From assembly GCA_963729295.1 (NCBI GenBank), contig CAVSNJ010000029.1, forward strand, positions 1 through 64,000: a stretch of DNA of 64,000 nucleotides, read 5' to 3'. Origin of the DNA: DATJLY01 sp963729295. GTDB lineage: Bacteria; Pseudomonadota; Alphaproteobacteria; ATCC43930; CGMCC-115725. Positions 54,525 through 62,884 of this stretch are shown one piece after another; the stretch's first letter is position 1; the number at the start of each line of letters is the position of its first letter. A program made the translations under genes and the position numbers. Under the pieces are notes generated by a model, which searched no databases, was not told the origin of the DNA, and worked only from the letters and a program-made list of their open reading frames with translations.

Positions 54525-55664
54525 TCACAAACTTTCAGATCCCGTTTCAGTGAAATCCTGTCGAGGCTCTATCACGCCGCTTGCTTTGCAAACCTCTTGC
54601 TCCGACTCTTCCTCCGACATCTCCTCCTTTGGTTTATGTCGGCTCACACTCGCCTCGCTTATGTGAAGCTGCTCGGCAATTTGCTTTTGATTTAGTCCCT
54701 TATCCATCAGCGCCCTTATTGCCACGGTTAGTCCAGTATCATGTCGCAGCGTGCAGCAGCCATCCATTATCTCCACACGCACCTGGCAAGGGTCAGGCGC
54801 CTGAAAGCCGCGTGTCTTAGTGAACTCCATCGTGAAGCCGCGCTTCGACGCATCGCGAAGTAGTATGCTGGTGTTCAACACGTCCTCGCGCTTGCTGGTC
54901 CCGCGCTGCCGCACGTTGCCGTTCTTATCTGGCTTGCCTGTGTGATGGAGCATGAGGACCCCTTTGCCCTTCCGTCGAAGTTCTACGAGCCAATCCTGCA
55001 TTACCGTCCAGCTATCGGCGTCGTTCTCGATGCCGGTGCGGCAGAGGGACGACAGGTTGTCGAGAATGAGCACGTCGGCATCCCCTAGCCTCGCTTCTAT
55101 CATTCTGCGGCCATTACCCTCGGGGTCCGCCAGGTCGGGGATGCCGAACTCCTGATCGGCGTGTGAAAGGATAATCAAGTTCTTTGACGCTAGGCTCGGA
55201 TGGCCGTTGCGGTCTCGCTCTGCGGCGCGTTGAATTCCTTGCAACCGTTCTTGCAATTCCGCCGGGTCCATCTCGCCATCGACATAGACGACCTTGCGCG
55301 GCTGTGGCACGCGGAACTCGAGGAAGGTCCCACCGGTGGAAATGGCGTGGGAGACGGAAAGCGCAAAAAACGTCTTACCAATACCGCGATAGCCCGCGAT
55401 CATGGTGAGGCCCCGCATGGGGAACCATGGTTCTACGACGTACTCGACAGGCGGATAACGCTGGTCGAGGAATTCAGCGAGCGAACGAGCGATCAGCTTT
55501 CGGTTTTGAGATACACCACCGTTGCGCGCGAGATTGACCGAGCGCTCCGTTTCAGCGGATTGATTTGGACCGCCAGCATCTCCAGATACTGAACTAACAG
55601 TATCGCTTTGCTCGTCGCCAACCACCTCGCCGTTCGTCTCGACTGGGCGGTTCTCGTTAGGCAT
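54525..55664 (-). CDS. RepA-like AAA ATPase (AAA_25) with C-terminal HTH
   Basis: 379 residues. A RecA-fold ATPase domain follows a low-complexity N-terminus: FPMRGLTMIAGYRGIGKTFF (Walker A GYRGIGKT), VVYVDGEMDPAELQERLQ, ADVLILDNLSSLCRTG (Walker B) and GVLMLHHTGKPDKNG. The C-terminal part contains GLNQKQIAEQLHISEASVSR, a helix-turn-helix. Proteins of this kind act as plasmid/phage RepA-type helicase or primase-helper. It follows the AlpA-like gene after 3 bp in the same direction, so the element may replicate on its own. Confidence 0.85.
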   Translation of the reverse strand: MPNENRPVETNGEVVGDEQSDTVSSVSGDAGGPNQSAETERSVNLARNGGVSQNRKLIARSLAEFLDQRYPPVEYVVEPWFPMRGLTMIAGYRGIGKTFFALSVSHAISTGGTFLEFRVPQPRKVVYVDGEMDPAELQERLQGIQRAAERDRNGHPSLASKNLIILSHADQEFGIPDLADPEGNGRRMIEARLGDADVLILDNLSSLCRTGIENDADSWTVMQDWLVELRRKGKGVLMLHHTGKPDKNGNVRQRGTSKREDVLNTSILLRDASKRGFTMEFTKTRGFQAPDPCQVRVEIMDGCCTLRHDTGLTVAIRALMDKGLNQKQIAEQLHISEASVSRHKPKEEMSEEESEQEVCKASGVIEPRQDFTETGSESL

Positions 55665-55667
55665 CGG

Positions 55668-55865
55668 TCATCTGGCCTCTGCCGTGCTGCGACACTCTCG
55701 CGACGCAAGCCAACGTTCTACATCCGCCACGCGATACAGCACCCGCCCGCGCCGTGATCCGGGCGTGGCTCTGATGAAGACCGGCCCGGTGCCGTCGGTT
55801 CTCATTCTCTCAATGCTGCGGCAGCTAATTCCAAGAAGCTCTGACAACGCCTTCTGAGAAAGCAA
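55668..55865 (-). CDS. AlpA/excisionase-like HTH protein
   Basis: 65 residues from a TTG start: LSQKALSELLGISCRSIERM is a MerR/AlpA-type helix-turn-helix, followed by the wing RRGRVLYRVADVERWLASR. Small proteins of this type act as excisionase or activator of the integrase. It lies between the integrase and the RepA-like ATPase, the order common in small integrated elements. The TTG start has no obvious Shine-Dalgarno sequence. Confidence 0.8.
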   Translation of the reverse strand: MLSQKALSELLGISCRSIERMRTDGTGPVFIRATPGSRRGRVLYRVADVERWLASRECRSTAEAR

Positions 55866-56022
55866 GCTTGTCCATTGTTCGATTTTCAGCTCTGGCCGTG
55901 AGCACCATGTACTCGCTCAACTTCCACAGAGCGCCCTGGCGTCGCGCGATAAATAGGGCTCGATATCGCAACGACGTATAATGTAAATGGGGATTTATGC
56001 GCTTGGACGTTTCAAGTGCGGA

Positions 56023-57419
56023 TCAGACGCTTGACTCGCCGCGTAACGCGGACGAAAGCTGCGTGTCACGCGCTATGCCCATCTTCGAGCCACCGGCCCC
56101 GCTGGGACCTCCTTCACTAAGTTCTACTACGTCAGCGTCGCGTAGTGGCGTCTGAATGATCGATTGCACCTTGTCAGCCCACGCTTTGAGTGCCGTGCGC
56201 TTCTCCTCAAGATATTGCCATCGGTCGTAAACGCCGGTCACACTCGCGTCAGCATGATTGAGCACGCGGCCAATGATGAAGCGTTGCACTCCCGCAGCCG
56301 CCATACCAGTTCCAGCAGTGCGCCGCAGATCGTGGAGGGTCCAGGGTTCGGCAAGCAGGGTGCTTACCTCGTAGCCTTCCTCTTTAAGCTTAGCGAGCCG
56401 ATCCACAATCTTTTCATGGAGGCGGATAGTGAATTTGCTAAAGCCGCTTATCGGGCGCTCGCCGTTTGCTCGTGAAAACGTAGCGCGCCGGTCCTGGCTC
56501 TGCCCCTCCTTCTTCGGCAGGTGGCGGCGCAATCTTCGGACAGCTAGCGAGAAGGTCCTTGGCCTGTTGCGGCAACGGCACAGCGTGCGGGCGTCCCGCT
56601 TTGTTGGCCTCTGCGGGGATGGTCCAAACACGAATTGCCTTCGTCAATGTCGGCCCATCGCATTTCCGCGATCTCGGTTCGCCGCTGGCCAAGCAGGATG
56701 GACATCTGAATGAATGTCCCAAATGGGTAGCCCATATCGCTCGCCGCGCCCCATAGGACCGCAAGCTCAGCATCGTTCAACACGCGGTCGCGGCGCACGT
56801 AGTGATATGGATTTGGAACCGCGAAGACGGGCGAGTGCTCAATGCCGCCGATGCCCCGCCCGATAGCCCACTTAAACAGCCCCGAAAGAGCCATCTTCAC
56901 ATTGCGCGCCGCGCCCGGCTTTTCAGCATCAATGATCTTATCAAGTAGGCGAACGACATCGGCGCGGGTGATGGTTTGCAACGGGCGCCGTCGCCACTCA
57001 GGCGTAACGTAGTTCGCGAAAGCTGCCTCTATATCGTCAGCAGTCCGCAGACCGCGCGCATTGACTTGACGCCGGAGATATTCGGCTACCACCGCCTCAA
57101 CGCTGTCTTCTGCAACGGGCCGCTGCACGCTGTCTAACGGATCGCGACCGGCGACGACCTCACCCCGCGCCCATTCCGCTTCCTTCCGCGCGTTCTCAAC
57201 CGTGCAAGGGTAATCGGTGAAGTGGCGACAGCGATCTCCGAGCTTTCCAATTGAGTAGAGATGCTGCTGTCCGTGCACGCGATACTTGAGGAAGAAAACC
57301 TTGTCTCGACGTTGGCAGCGCACTCCGAAGCCGCGCACGCTACCTGTCCCGCCGTCCCATTTCGTCTCGCCCGGTTGAAGCGACCTAACGCTTGTGACCG
57401 TCAGCTTGCGTCCCGCCAT
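56023..57419 (-). pseudogene. int: Tyrosine recombinase/integrase, broken by two frameshifts
   Basis: P4-type integrase of about 465 residues when repaired. The N-terminal Arm DNA-binding domain (KWDGGTGSVRGFGVRCQRRD, FLKYRVHGQQHLYSIGKLGD) and SAM-like core-binding domain (YVTPEWRRRPLQTITRADVV) come first. The catalytic domain holds the first Arg in LLGQRRTEIAEMRW, HxxR in TLHDLRRTAGTGMAAAG and the Tyr in GVYDRWQYLEEKRTAL. The frame is lost after MRWADIDEG (resumes VWTIPAEANKAGRPHAVPLP) and again after RYVFTS (resumes NGERPISGFSKF). Each needs removal of one base; the second is an AAA run near 56475. If the sequence is right, the element cannot excise itself. Confidence 0.85.
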
Positions 57420-57554
57420 GACGTTGCTCCGAGATACCGGCTAGATACCGGAATGGTATCTAATCGTGGCGGTTGCCGGATACAAGAGGCGGCTAAAAAT
57501 TCGATTAATAGGGCCTTTGGCGGGGTGTGGCGGTTTCTGGTGGCGAGCCTCTCA

Positions 57555-57594
57555 GGTTTACAAAACCGCTGCTCTACCGCTGAGCTAATCCGGC
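57555..57594. repeat. attR: 40-bp direct repeat, remnant 5' half of tRNA-Thr
   Basis: Exact copy of 50611-50650. It has the anticodon arm, D-arm and 5' acceptor strand but no T-arm or 3' acceptor strand, so it is no tRNA gene. The original tRNA promoter should lie just to the right (minus strand, around 57595-57630). Confidence 0.9.
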
Positions 57595-57666
57595 GCCGGT
57601 CTCGGACTCTATTTTTAGCGTCTTCCACCGCCAGACGTCCACTTGCGGCGCAGATTCGCGCCGATC

Positions 57667-58653
57667 TCACGGCAGCGCCAGGGCGTAGCGCTTGTCGACA
57701 AGCTGGTCGACCCTGAGCTCGCCGCGCAGCATGCCTTGCGCCTTGTACCACGCGATCTGGTGGGCGACGTCCTTGAGATTGATGCGCAACTCGGGGTCGA
57801 CATACGGCAGCTCGATGTCGAGACGGTCGGCCGGCTCGCCGACATATTTGCCGATGATCGCGAGCGCCTTCGCCGCGCCGGGCCCGTCGCGGCGCGTCTC
57901 GCCCGGGCCGGTGAAAGCGTCGTGATAAGTGCGCGCGCCCTTGCCAAGCGCGCGCAGGAAGCGGCGCACCATGTCGCCGCGCTGATCGGCGGTCTTCGTC
58001 GCCACGAACACCGAGCCGATCTGCCACGGCGTCTCGTCACCGACCCAGCCGAGCAGCTTGGCGCCGTGCTCGGTCACCTCGTTCATCAATGTGCCGGGGA
58101 TCAATCCCGCGTCCGCCTGGTTGCCAATCAGCACCGCGACGCTGTTGGAGATGGTCTGCGCCGGCACGATCCGCACGCGCTCGATCGGAAAGCCGTATTT
58201 CTCGGCCAGGAGCCCCACGGCGTAATGCGTCGTGGAGCCGATCGTCGTGATCGCGAGCGAGTGGCCGGGCAGATCCCTGAGCGTGGTGAGGCCGCCGGCA
58301 TAGGCTTGGCGCGAGGCGAAATATCCGAGCACGCGAAAGCCCGGCGCCTCGCGGTGAAAGCCGGCCACGACCCGCATCTCACCCTTCGTCGCGAGATTGT
58401 AGAGGCTCGCCGTGAGGCCCGTGACGCCGAGATCGACATCGCCAGCGACAACCGCGACGGCGACCGCCTGCCCCGCCTCGAAATCGACGAGCTCGGCGGT
58501 GAGGCCGTCCTCGGCGAAATAGCCCAAATCCTGCGCGAGATAGACCGGACCCGAGGACGCGACCTTGAGGATACCGATCTTGATCGTCTCGGCGCGGGCG
58601 GGCGCCGCCGCAAGAATTGCGGCGAGCGCGAGGGCGCACACGCTCCGCGTCAT
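57667..58653 (-). CDS. NMT1-like solute-binding protein
   Basis: 328 residues. Signal peptide TRSVCALALAAILAAAPARA, then ETIKIGILKVASSGPVYLAQ, DLGYFAEDGLTAELVDFEAG and VAGDVDLGVTGLTASLYNLA, very similar in layout to the 30252 protein (IGILK..SSGP; GDVDLGVTG). The start overlaps the stop of another binding-protein gene (ATGA). No ABC permease or ATPase is present. Ligand unknown. Confidence 0.9.
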   Translation of the reverse strand: MTRSVCALALAAILAAAPARAETIKIGILKVASSGPVYLAQDLGYFAEDGLTAELVDFEAGQAVAVAVVAGDVDLGVTGLTASLYNLATKGEMRVVAGFHREAPGFRVLGYFASRQAYAGGLTTLRDLPGHSLAITTIGSTTHYAVGLLAEKYGFPIERVRIVPAQTISNSVAVLIGNQADAGLIPGTLMNEVTEHGAKLLGWVGDETPWQIGSVFVATKTADQRGDMVRRFLRALGKGARTYHDAFTGPGETRRDGPGAAKALAIIGKYVGEPADRLDIELPYVDPELRINLKDVAHQIAWYKAQGMLRGELRVDQLVDKRYALALP

Positions 58654-59672
58654 TTCCCGCGCTCGGCCGCGTTGACGCGCGCGATCGCCGCGTCGATGAA
58701 AGAAAGGTCGGTATATTTCGCGGCATCGACATGCGACTTCAGAAACCCCAGTTCCAGCATCGCATCGAGGTTCCGTTGCAGCGCCGCGACATCGGGGCGC
58801 GAGTTCGGATCGCGATAATCGTCCTCGCCCGGCAACAGATAGTATCGGGCGAGCAGCTCGGGCGATTGCTTGATGATCTTCGACACCATGGCGATCGCCT
58901 CGGGCCGGTTCGCCGGCGTCAGCATCCAGTGTCCCGAGCGCACGAGATCCTCGAAGAAATCGGCAAGCGCCGCGCGGTTGCGCTCGAGATACTCGGCGCG
59001 CGCGCAGTAGAAGGCGAACTCCGTCACGCCGAAGGCGTCCCTTTCCAGAAACAGGGGGCGGAGTTGAGCGGCGATTGCCGGGTCGTGCACGTAGTTGACG
59101 TTGAGCGCGCCCAAATCCGCCTTGCGGCTTGTCAGCATCGGCACCATGTTGGCGAGCGAGACCTCGATCGCGGTGTAGTCGCGCCTGTCTTCGAGCCCGT
59201 GCTTCTTCAGCACGTAGCGCATGGCAAGATCGGACACACTGCCGCCGCCGTTCGTGGCGAGGACCTTGCCCTTCAAATCCTCGATCGTTCGGATCGGACT
59301 GTCCTTCAGCACATCGAAATTGAACGAGTACCAGCCCTCGACCCCGTCGCGGAAATTATCGAACACGAGGCGCAGATCTTCGAGCTTGGCCGCATCGACG
59401 GCGATGCCGAACGACGAATAGCCAAGCAGCGCGAAATCGAGGTCGCCCGCCGCGAGGGCGGTGATCTCCATCGTCGACGCCTGAAAGCCCAGGGCCTCGA
59501 GCTCGTAGGACTTGCCGAGATGCGGAACGATGTCCTGCCGGCGCGCGAGGAATGGCGCGAATTTCTCCGGCGTGGCCTGATAGCCGACGCGGATTTTGAG
59601 CGGATCGGCGGACGCGGGGGGCGCCGCAGCGACGCCGAGCAAGAACAGGCCGAGTGCGAGAGCGGCGCGCAT
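58650..59672 (-). CDS. NMT1/SsuA-like solute-binding protein
   Basis: 340 residues from ATG 59672. Signal peptide MRAALALGLFLLGVAAAPPA, mature start DPLKIRVGYQATPEKFAPFL. Motifs EITALAAGDLDFALLGYSSF, DLKGKVLATNGGGSVSDLAM and VNYVHDPAIAAQLRPLF fit aliphatic-sulfonate-type binding proteins. First of two overlapping binding-protein genes and 5 bp behind an LLM monooxygenase gene, so the three probably form one operon for uptake and oxidation of one compound. Confidence 0.9.
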   Translation of the reverse strand: MRAALALGLFLLGVAAAPPASADPLKIRVGYQATPEKFAPFLARRQDIVPHLGKSYELEALGFQASTMEITALAAGDLDFALLGYSSFGIAVDAAKLEDLRLVFDNFRDGVEGWYSFNFDVLKDSPIRTIEDLKGKVLATNGGGSVSDLAMRYVLKKHGLEDRRDYTAIEVSLANMVPMLTSRKADLGALNVNYVHDPAIAAQLRPLFLERDAFGVTEFAFYCARAEYLERNRAALADFFEDLVRSGHWMLTPANRPEAIAMVSKIIKQSPELLARYYLLPGEDDYRDPNSRPDVAALQRNLDAMLELGFLKSHVDAAKYTDLSFIDAAIARVNAAERGK

Positions 59673-59677
59673 GGGTA

Positions 59678-60727
59678 TTACCGGAAGCGGGGCAGAACTT
59701 CTTCGCACAGCATCCGCAGCGAGTTCATCGCGCGCGCGGCCGGAAGGCCGCCGCCGCAATTGAGCTCGGCGAGAATCCCGTCGAAGCCGATTTCTTCGCG
59801 CAGTTGGTGCAAGCGGTCGACGACGCCGCCGGGCGTGCCGACCACGATCTTGTCGCGCAGAACTTCCTCATAAGTGATCGTCTGCAGGCCGCGCCCACGC
59901 TCGGCGCGCCGCTCGACGGCGCGCGCGCCCGTTTGCTCGGCCGAGGCTTCGATGCGCGCCCCCAGCACGCGATAAAAGCCCATGACGCTCGCCTCCGGCT
60001 CTTCGCGGGCGCGCGTCTCGGTCTCTGCGACGTAGATGGGGATACGGAGATAGACTTCGCCCCGGCCGGGATGGCCCGCAGCGCGATAAGCATCGCGGTA
60101 GGCCTGAATGTTGGGGATGAGGTCCTTGAGGGCGCCGGCGCGGCCAGCGACCATCACTGCGTCGCCGAGCGTTCCCACGGCAGGGAACGTGTCCGCGCTG
60201 TTAGCAGCGACGCGGACCGGCGGATGCGGCCGCTGGTAGGGCTTGGGCGACAGGCTCACGTTCTTGCAGCTGAAGAACTTGCCTTCGTACGAGAACGACG
60301 TCTCGGTCCAAGCGCGCTTGATAAGCGCGAGCGCCTCGGGAAAGCGCGCCTGGCTCTCGGCGTAGGAAACGCCATAGGCGTCGTAGGCGCGCGGCAGGCC
60401 GCTGCGGCCGACGCCGAAGATGAGACGGCCGCGGCTGATCTGATCGACCGTCGCCGCCTCCTCGGCGATGCGCACGGGATGGCCGAGTGGCAGGACCTGG
60501 ACCGCGGTTCCGATGCGGATGCGGCTGGTGCGGGTGGCAACGGCGCTCGCGACGGTCAGCGGCGCTGACAGCACCGACCGCCCCGGATCCATGTGCAACT
60601 CGCCGAGCCAGACGACATCGAGCCCCATCCGCTCGGCGGCATCGATCTCGGCAAATCCGTTGGCGAAGGCTTCCGTATGCGCGTCACCACGTGCGCAGCG
60701 GAACTCGTGGAACATGCCGAATTCCAT
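59678..60727 (-). CDS. LLM-class flavin-dependent monooxygenase (luciferase-like)
   Basis: 349 residues, single-domain luciferase-like TIM barrel (PF00296). It begins MEFGMFHEFRCARGDAHTEA and has AAERMGLDVVWLGELHMDPG, RIRIGTAVQVLPLGHPVRIA, VDQISRGRLIFGVGRSGLP, the substrate-loop region and IVVGTPGGVVDRLHQLREEI. Such enzymes use FMNH2 to oxidise sulfonates, aldehydes or hydrocarbons. The two binding proteins behind it suggest a transported substrate. No flavin reductase in the window. Confidence 0.92.
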   Translation of the reverse strand: MEFGMFHEFRCARGDAHTEAFANGFAEIDAAERMGLDVVWLGELHMDPGRSVLSAPLTVASAVATRTSRIRIGTAVQVLPLGHPVRIAEEAATVDQISRGRLIFGVGRSGLPRAYDAYGVSYAESQARFPEALALIKRAWTETSFSYEGKFFSCKNVSLSPKPYQRPHPPVRVAANSADTFPAVGTLGDAVMVAGRAGALKDLIPNIQAYRDAYRAAGHPGRGEVYLRIPIYVAETETRAREEPEASVMGFYRVLGARIEASAEQTGARAVERRAERGRGLQTITYEEVLRDKIVVGTPGGVVDRLHQLREEIGFDGILAELNCGGGLPAARAMNSLRMLCEEVLPRFR

Positions 60728-60839
60728 CGCCCGTCCTCCCGCCCAACCGCCGCGAAGGGCGGACCCGGGCGGGCACGAGTCTATATGAGCTTCGCTCCGC
60801 CCGCACCCTTGTCGCAGACCGTGCGGCCGAGGGGCGAAG

Positions 60840-61463
60840 TCAGAACTTGATCATGTCGGTTTTGGTGAGCGTGACCGGCAAGCGGAAGCCAGCGCCCAAT
60901 TGCCAAGCGGTGAGTTGCTCCGCATAGGGTTCGTCGGCGGACATGCCGTCGACCGGAACGATGACCTTTATGCCGCGAAGCCCCGCCGCGCTCGCGGTAT
61001 AGAGGACCGCACCGTTGGCAGAGGTGCCCATTGTAATAACGGTCTCGATGCCCTTGTCCTTGAGTATCTTGGCGAGATCGGTATTGAGAAATTTATCGGC
61101 CGGGGCGGCGACGACTGGTTCGTTGCCGGCCGGCGCCAGGTCCTTCAGGATATCGGCGGCCGTGGTCCCGGGAAAACACGAGTAGATGACCGTCACGCCC
61201 TTGGCGCGCGCTTCGGCGAGGAGCTTCATCGCCCCAGGCACGGTGGAGAGGCAGCGCGCACGCTTGCCGCAATTCTGGTTCAGGAAATCGAGCAGCAGCA
61301 GCGCGGTGGTCTTGGGCTCGAGCGTGACGGGCTTGAGCGCGGGCGGCGGCGGCGCTTTAATGTTCGCCCATTCGTCGATCACGGTTTGCGCATGAAGCGG
61401 CGCGGCCGCGCCCAGCAAAGCCGCGAAGCCCGCCAGCGCCATCAAACTACGCAACCAGCTCAT
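60840..61463 (-). CDS. Secreted isochorismatase-fold protein without the usual catalytic Cys
   Basis: 207 residues from ATG 61463, preceded by GGGAGGGAGCG. Signal peptide SWLRSLMALAGFAALLGAAA ending in LHAQ. The isochorismatase fold shows TTALLLLDFLNQNCG with the catalytic Asp, VTVIYSCFPGTTAADILKDL, and TVITMGTSANGAVLYTASAA, where the normal nucleophile Cys (GxxTxxCV) is replaced in the sequence TSANGAV. The protein is therefore probably not a standard cysteine hydrolase. Periplasmic location is also unusual for the family. Confidence 0.85.
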   Translation of the reverse strand: MSWLRSLMALAGFAALLGAAAPLHAQTVIDEWANIKAPPPPALKPVTLEPKTTALLLLDFLNQNCGKRARCLSTVPGAMKLLAEARAKGVTVIYSCFPGTTAADILKDLAPAGNEPVVAAPADKFLNTDLAKILKDKGIETVITMGTSANGAVLYTASAAGLRGIKVIVPVDGMSADEPYAEQLTAWQLGAGFRLPVTLTKTDMIKF

Positions 61464-61591
61464 CGCTCCCTCCCGTTTCGCTCCCGCCAGGATTAGCACG
61501 AACCGAGAAGGGCACGCTATTGACCGTGCCGCGTTCCCGCAAGAGACTTTGCCGGAACGAACGATGCGACGCGCGGCAAACGCCCCCTCAA

Positions 61592-61631
61592 AAACAAAAA
61601 AAGCCGCGCCGCCAGGATGGCGACGCGGCTT
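61592..61631 (-). terminator. Strong minus-strand terminator between divergent genes
   Basis: aagccgcg (61601-61608) pairs with cgcggctt (61624-61631), extended by cgcc/ggcg after one mismatch. On the minus strand the stem is followed by a long T-run (A-run at 61589-61600 on the plus strand). It lies upstream of the minus-strand 61463 gene, so it ends a leftward transcript or acts as an attenuator. Confidence 0.75.
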
Positions 61632-61694
61632 CGGGAGTGCAGTCTCTGTCACATCTGCGCACGCGGGACGGCGGCGCGTCGAGGAGAGCGAGCG

Positions 61695-62876
61695 ATGACG
61701 AGCGAGATCGGCCAGCGGCGCATGAGCCGCGCTGAAGTGATCGAGCGGGCGCGCGGCATTGCGGCGGCCGCCGCTCCGCAGACCGAGCGCGCGGAAAAAC
61801 TGCGGCGCCTACCGCCGGAGAACGTGGCAGCCATCATGAAGTCGGGCCTGATGCCGATGATGCGCCCCGCCCAATTCGGCGGATTCGGCGGCGATTGGCT
61901 CGATCTCTTGAACGCTTGCGTCGAGGTGGGCCGCGTGTGCGGCTCGACCTCATGGTGCCTATCGTTCCTGCTGCATCACCAGTGGATCTTCGCTTATTTC
62001 CCAGACGCCGCGCAAAGGCGCGTGTTCGGCGCGGCGCCCGATCCGAAGTTCGTGGTCTCGTTCGCGCCCGCCGGAACGGTTCGACCGGCGCAAGGCGGAT
62101 GGGAATTGAGCGGCGAATGGCCCTGGGGATCGGGCGGCGATCACTGCGATTGGGCGATGGTGGGGGCGCTCGTGCCTGGCAGCGAAGGCGGCCCGCCCGA
62201 GGCGCGGATGTTTTTGCTGCTGCCGGGCCAGTTCCGCATGCGCGACGTGTGGCACAGCGTCGGTCTCAAAGGCTCGGGCACGAACAACATCGTGGTCGAT
62301 CCGGTGTTCGTGCCGGCGGAGTTCACGCTCGACATCTCCGCGGCGCGCGAGGCGACCGCGCCCGGATGCAGTCTCGACGAGGGCATCATCTTCCGCTCGC
62401 CGCTCAGCGCGCAGGCGTGGGTCGGCATTGTGTCGCCGTTGCTTGGCGTCGCGCACGGCGCCTGCGACAGCTTCATTGACTACACGCGGACGAAGACGTC
62501 GACATTCGGCGGCAAGTCCGCCGAGATCACGCCGATGCAGGTCGCGATCGGCGAATCGCTCGCCGAGCTCGACGCTGCCGTCGCGCTCGCAGCGCGCATC
62601 AACGAGGGGCTGTTCGCCGAACAGCCGGTGACGCTCGCGCATCGCGTGCGCTATCGCCGCAATGCCACCTTGGCGGCGCGGCTGGCGCTGAGCGCGGTCG
62701 ATCGCCTCTTCGATCTCGCCGGCGCCCAAGGTCTCACGGAGCTGAGCGCCTTGCAGCGCCATTGGCGCGACGCGCATGCGATCGCGCATCACTATGCGCT
62801 CGGCGGCGTGGCGTTCCAGAATGCCGGGCGCATGGCGCTCGGCCTCGGCATGACTCCGGGCGATCCGCTCTACTGA
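61695..62876 (+). CDS. Group D flavin monooxygenase, acyl-CoA dehydrogenase fold (HsaA/DszC-like)
   Basis: 393 residues from ATG 61695 (GAGGAGAG upstream). Acyl-CoA-dehydrogenase-like fold: EKLRRLPPENVAAIMKSGLM, FGGDWLDLLNACVEVGRVCG, STSWCLSFLLHHQWIFAYFP, WELSGEWPWGSGGDHCDWAM, VWHSVGLKGSGTNNIVVDPV and a C-terminal half with GVAHGACDSFIDYTRTKTST. The SWxxxSG-type and GSGT motifs match oxygenase components that take FMNH2 from a separate reductase. Substrate unknown; phenols, steroids or thiophenes are family options. Divergent from the isochorismatase-like gene. Confidence 0.9.
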   Translation: MTSEIGQRRMSRAEVIERARGIAAAAAPQTERAEKLRRLPPENVAAIMKSGLMPMMRPAQFGGFGGDWLDLLNACVEVGRVCGSTSWCLSFLLHHQWIFAYFPDAAQRRVFGAAPDPKFVVSFAPAGTVRPAQGGWELSGEWPWGSGGDHCDWAMVGALVPGSEGGPPEARMFLLLPGQFRMRDVWHSVGLKGSGTNNIVVDPVFVPAEFTLDISAAREATAPGCSLDEGIIFRSPLSAQAWVGIVSPLLGVAHGACDSFIDYTRTKTSTFGGKSAEITPMQVAIGESLAELDAAVALAARINEGLFAEQPVTLAHRVRYRRNATLAARLALSAVDRLFDLAGAQGLTELSALQRHWRDAHAIAHHYALGGVAFQNAGRMALGLGMTPGDPLY

Positions 62877-62884
62877 CCAGCGCC

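Larger units (their letters stand above)
50611..57594. mobile_element. Integrated genomic element of about 7 kb in tRNA-Thr
   Basis: Bounded by the 40-bp attL/attR pair. The integrase lies next to attR and reads away from it, followed by an AlpA-like regulator and a RepA-like ATPase on the same strand. Cargo: zinc-finger gene, Mrr-type nuclease, two related secreted proteins, one unknown. Base composition is clearly less GC-rich than the flanks, with more TTG starts. No transfer, capsid or terminase genes, so it is a small mobilisable or satellite-like island. Confidence 0.88.

Noticed and set aside
57555..57594. Second tRNA-Thr gene
   Set aside because: Only the 5' half is present; T-arm, variable loop and 3' acceptor strand are missing. 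It is the attR repeat.
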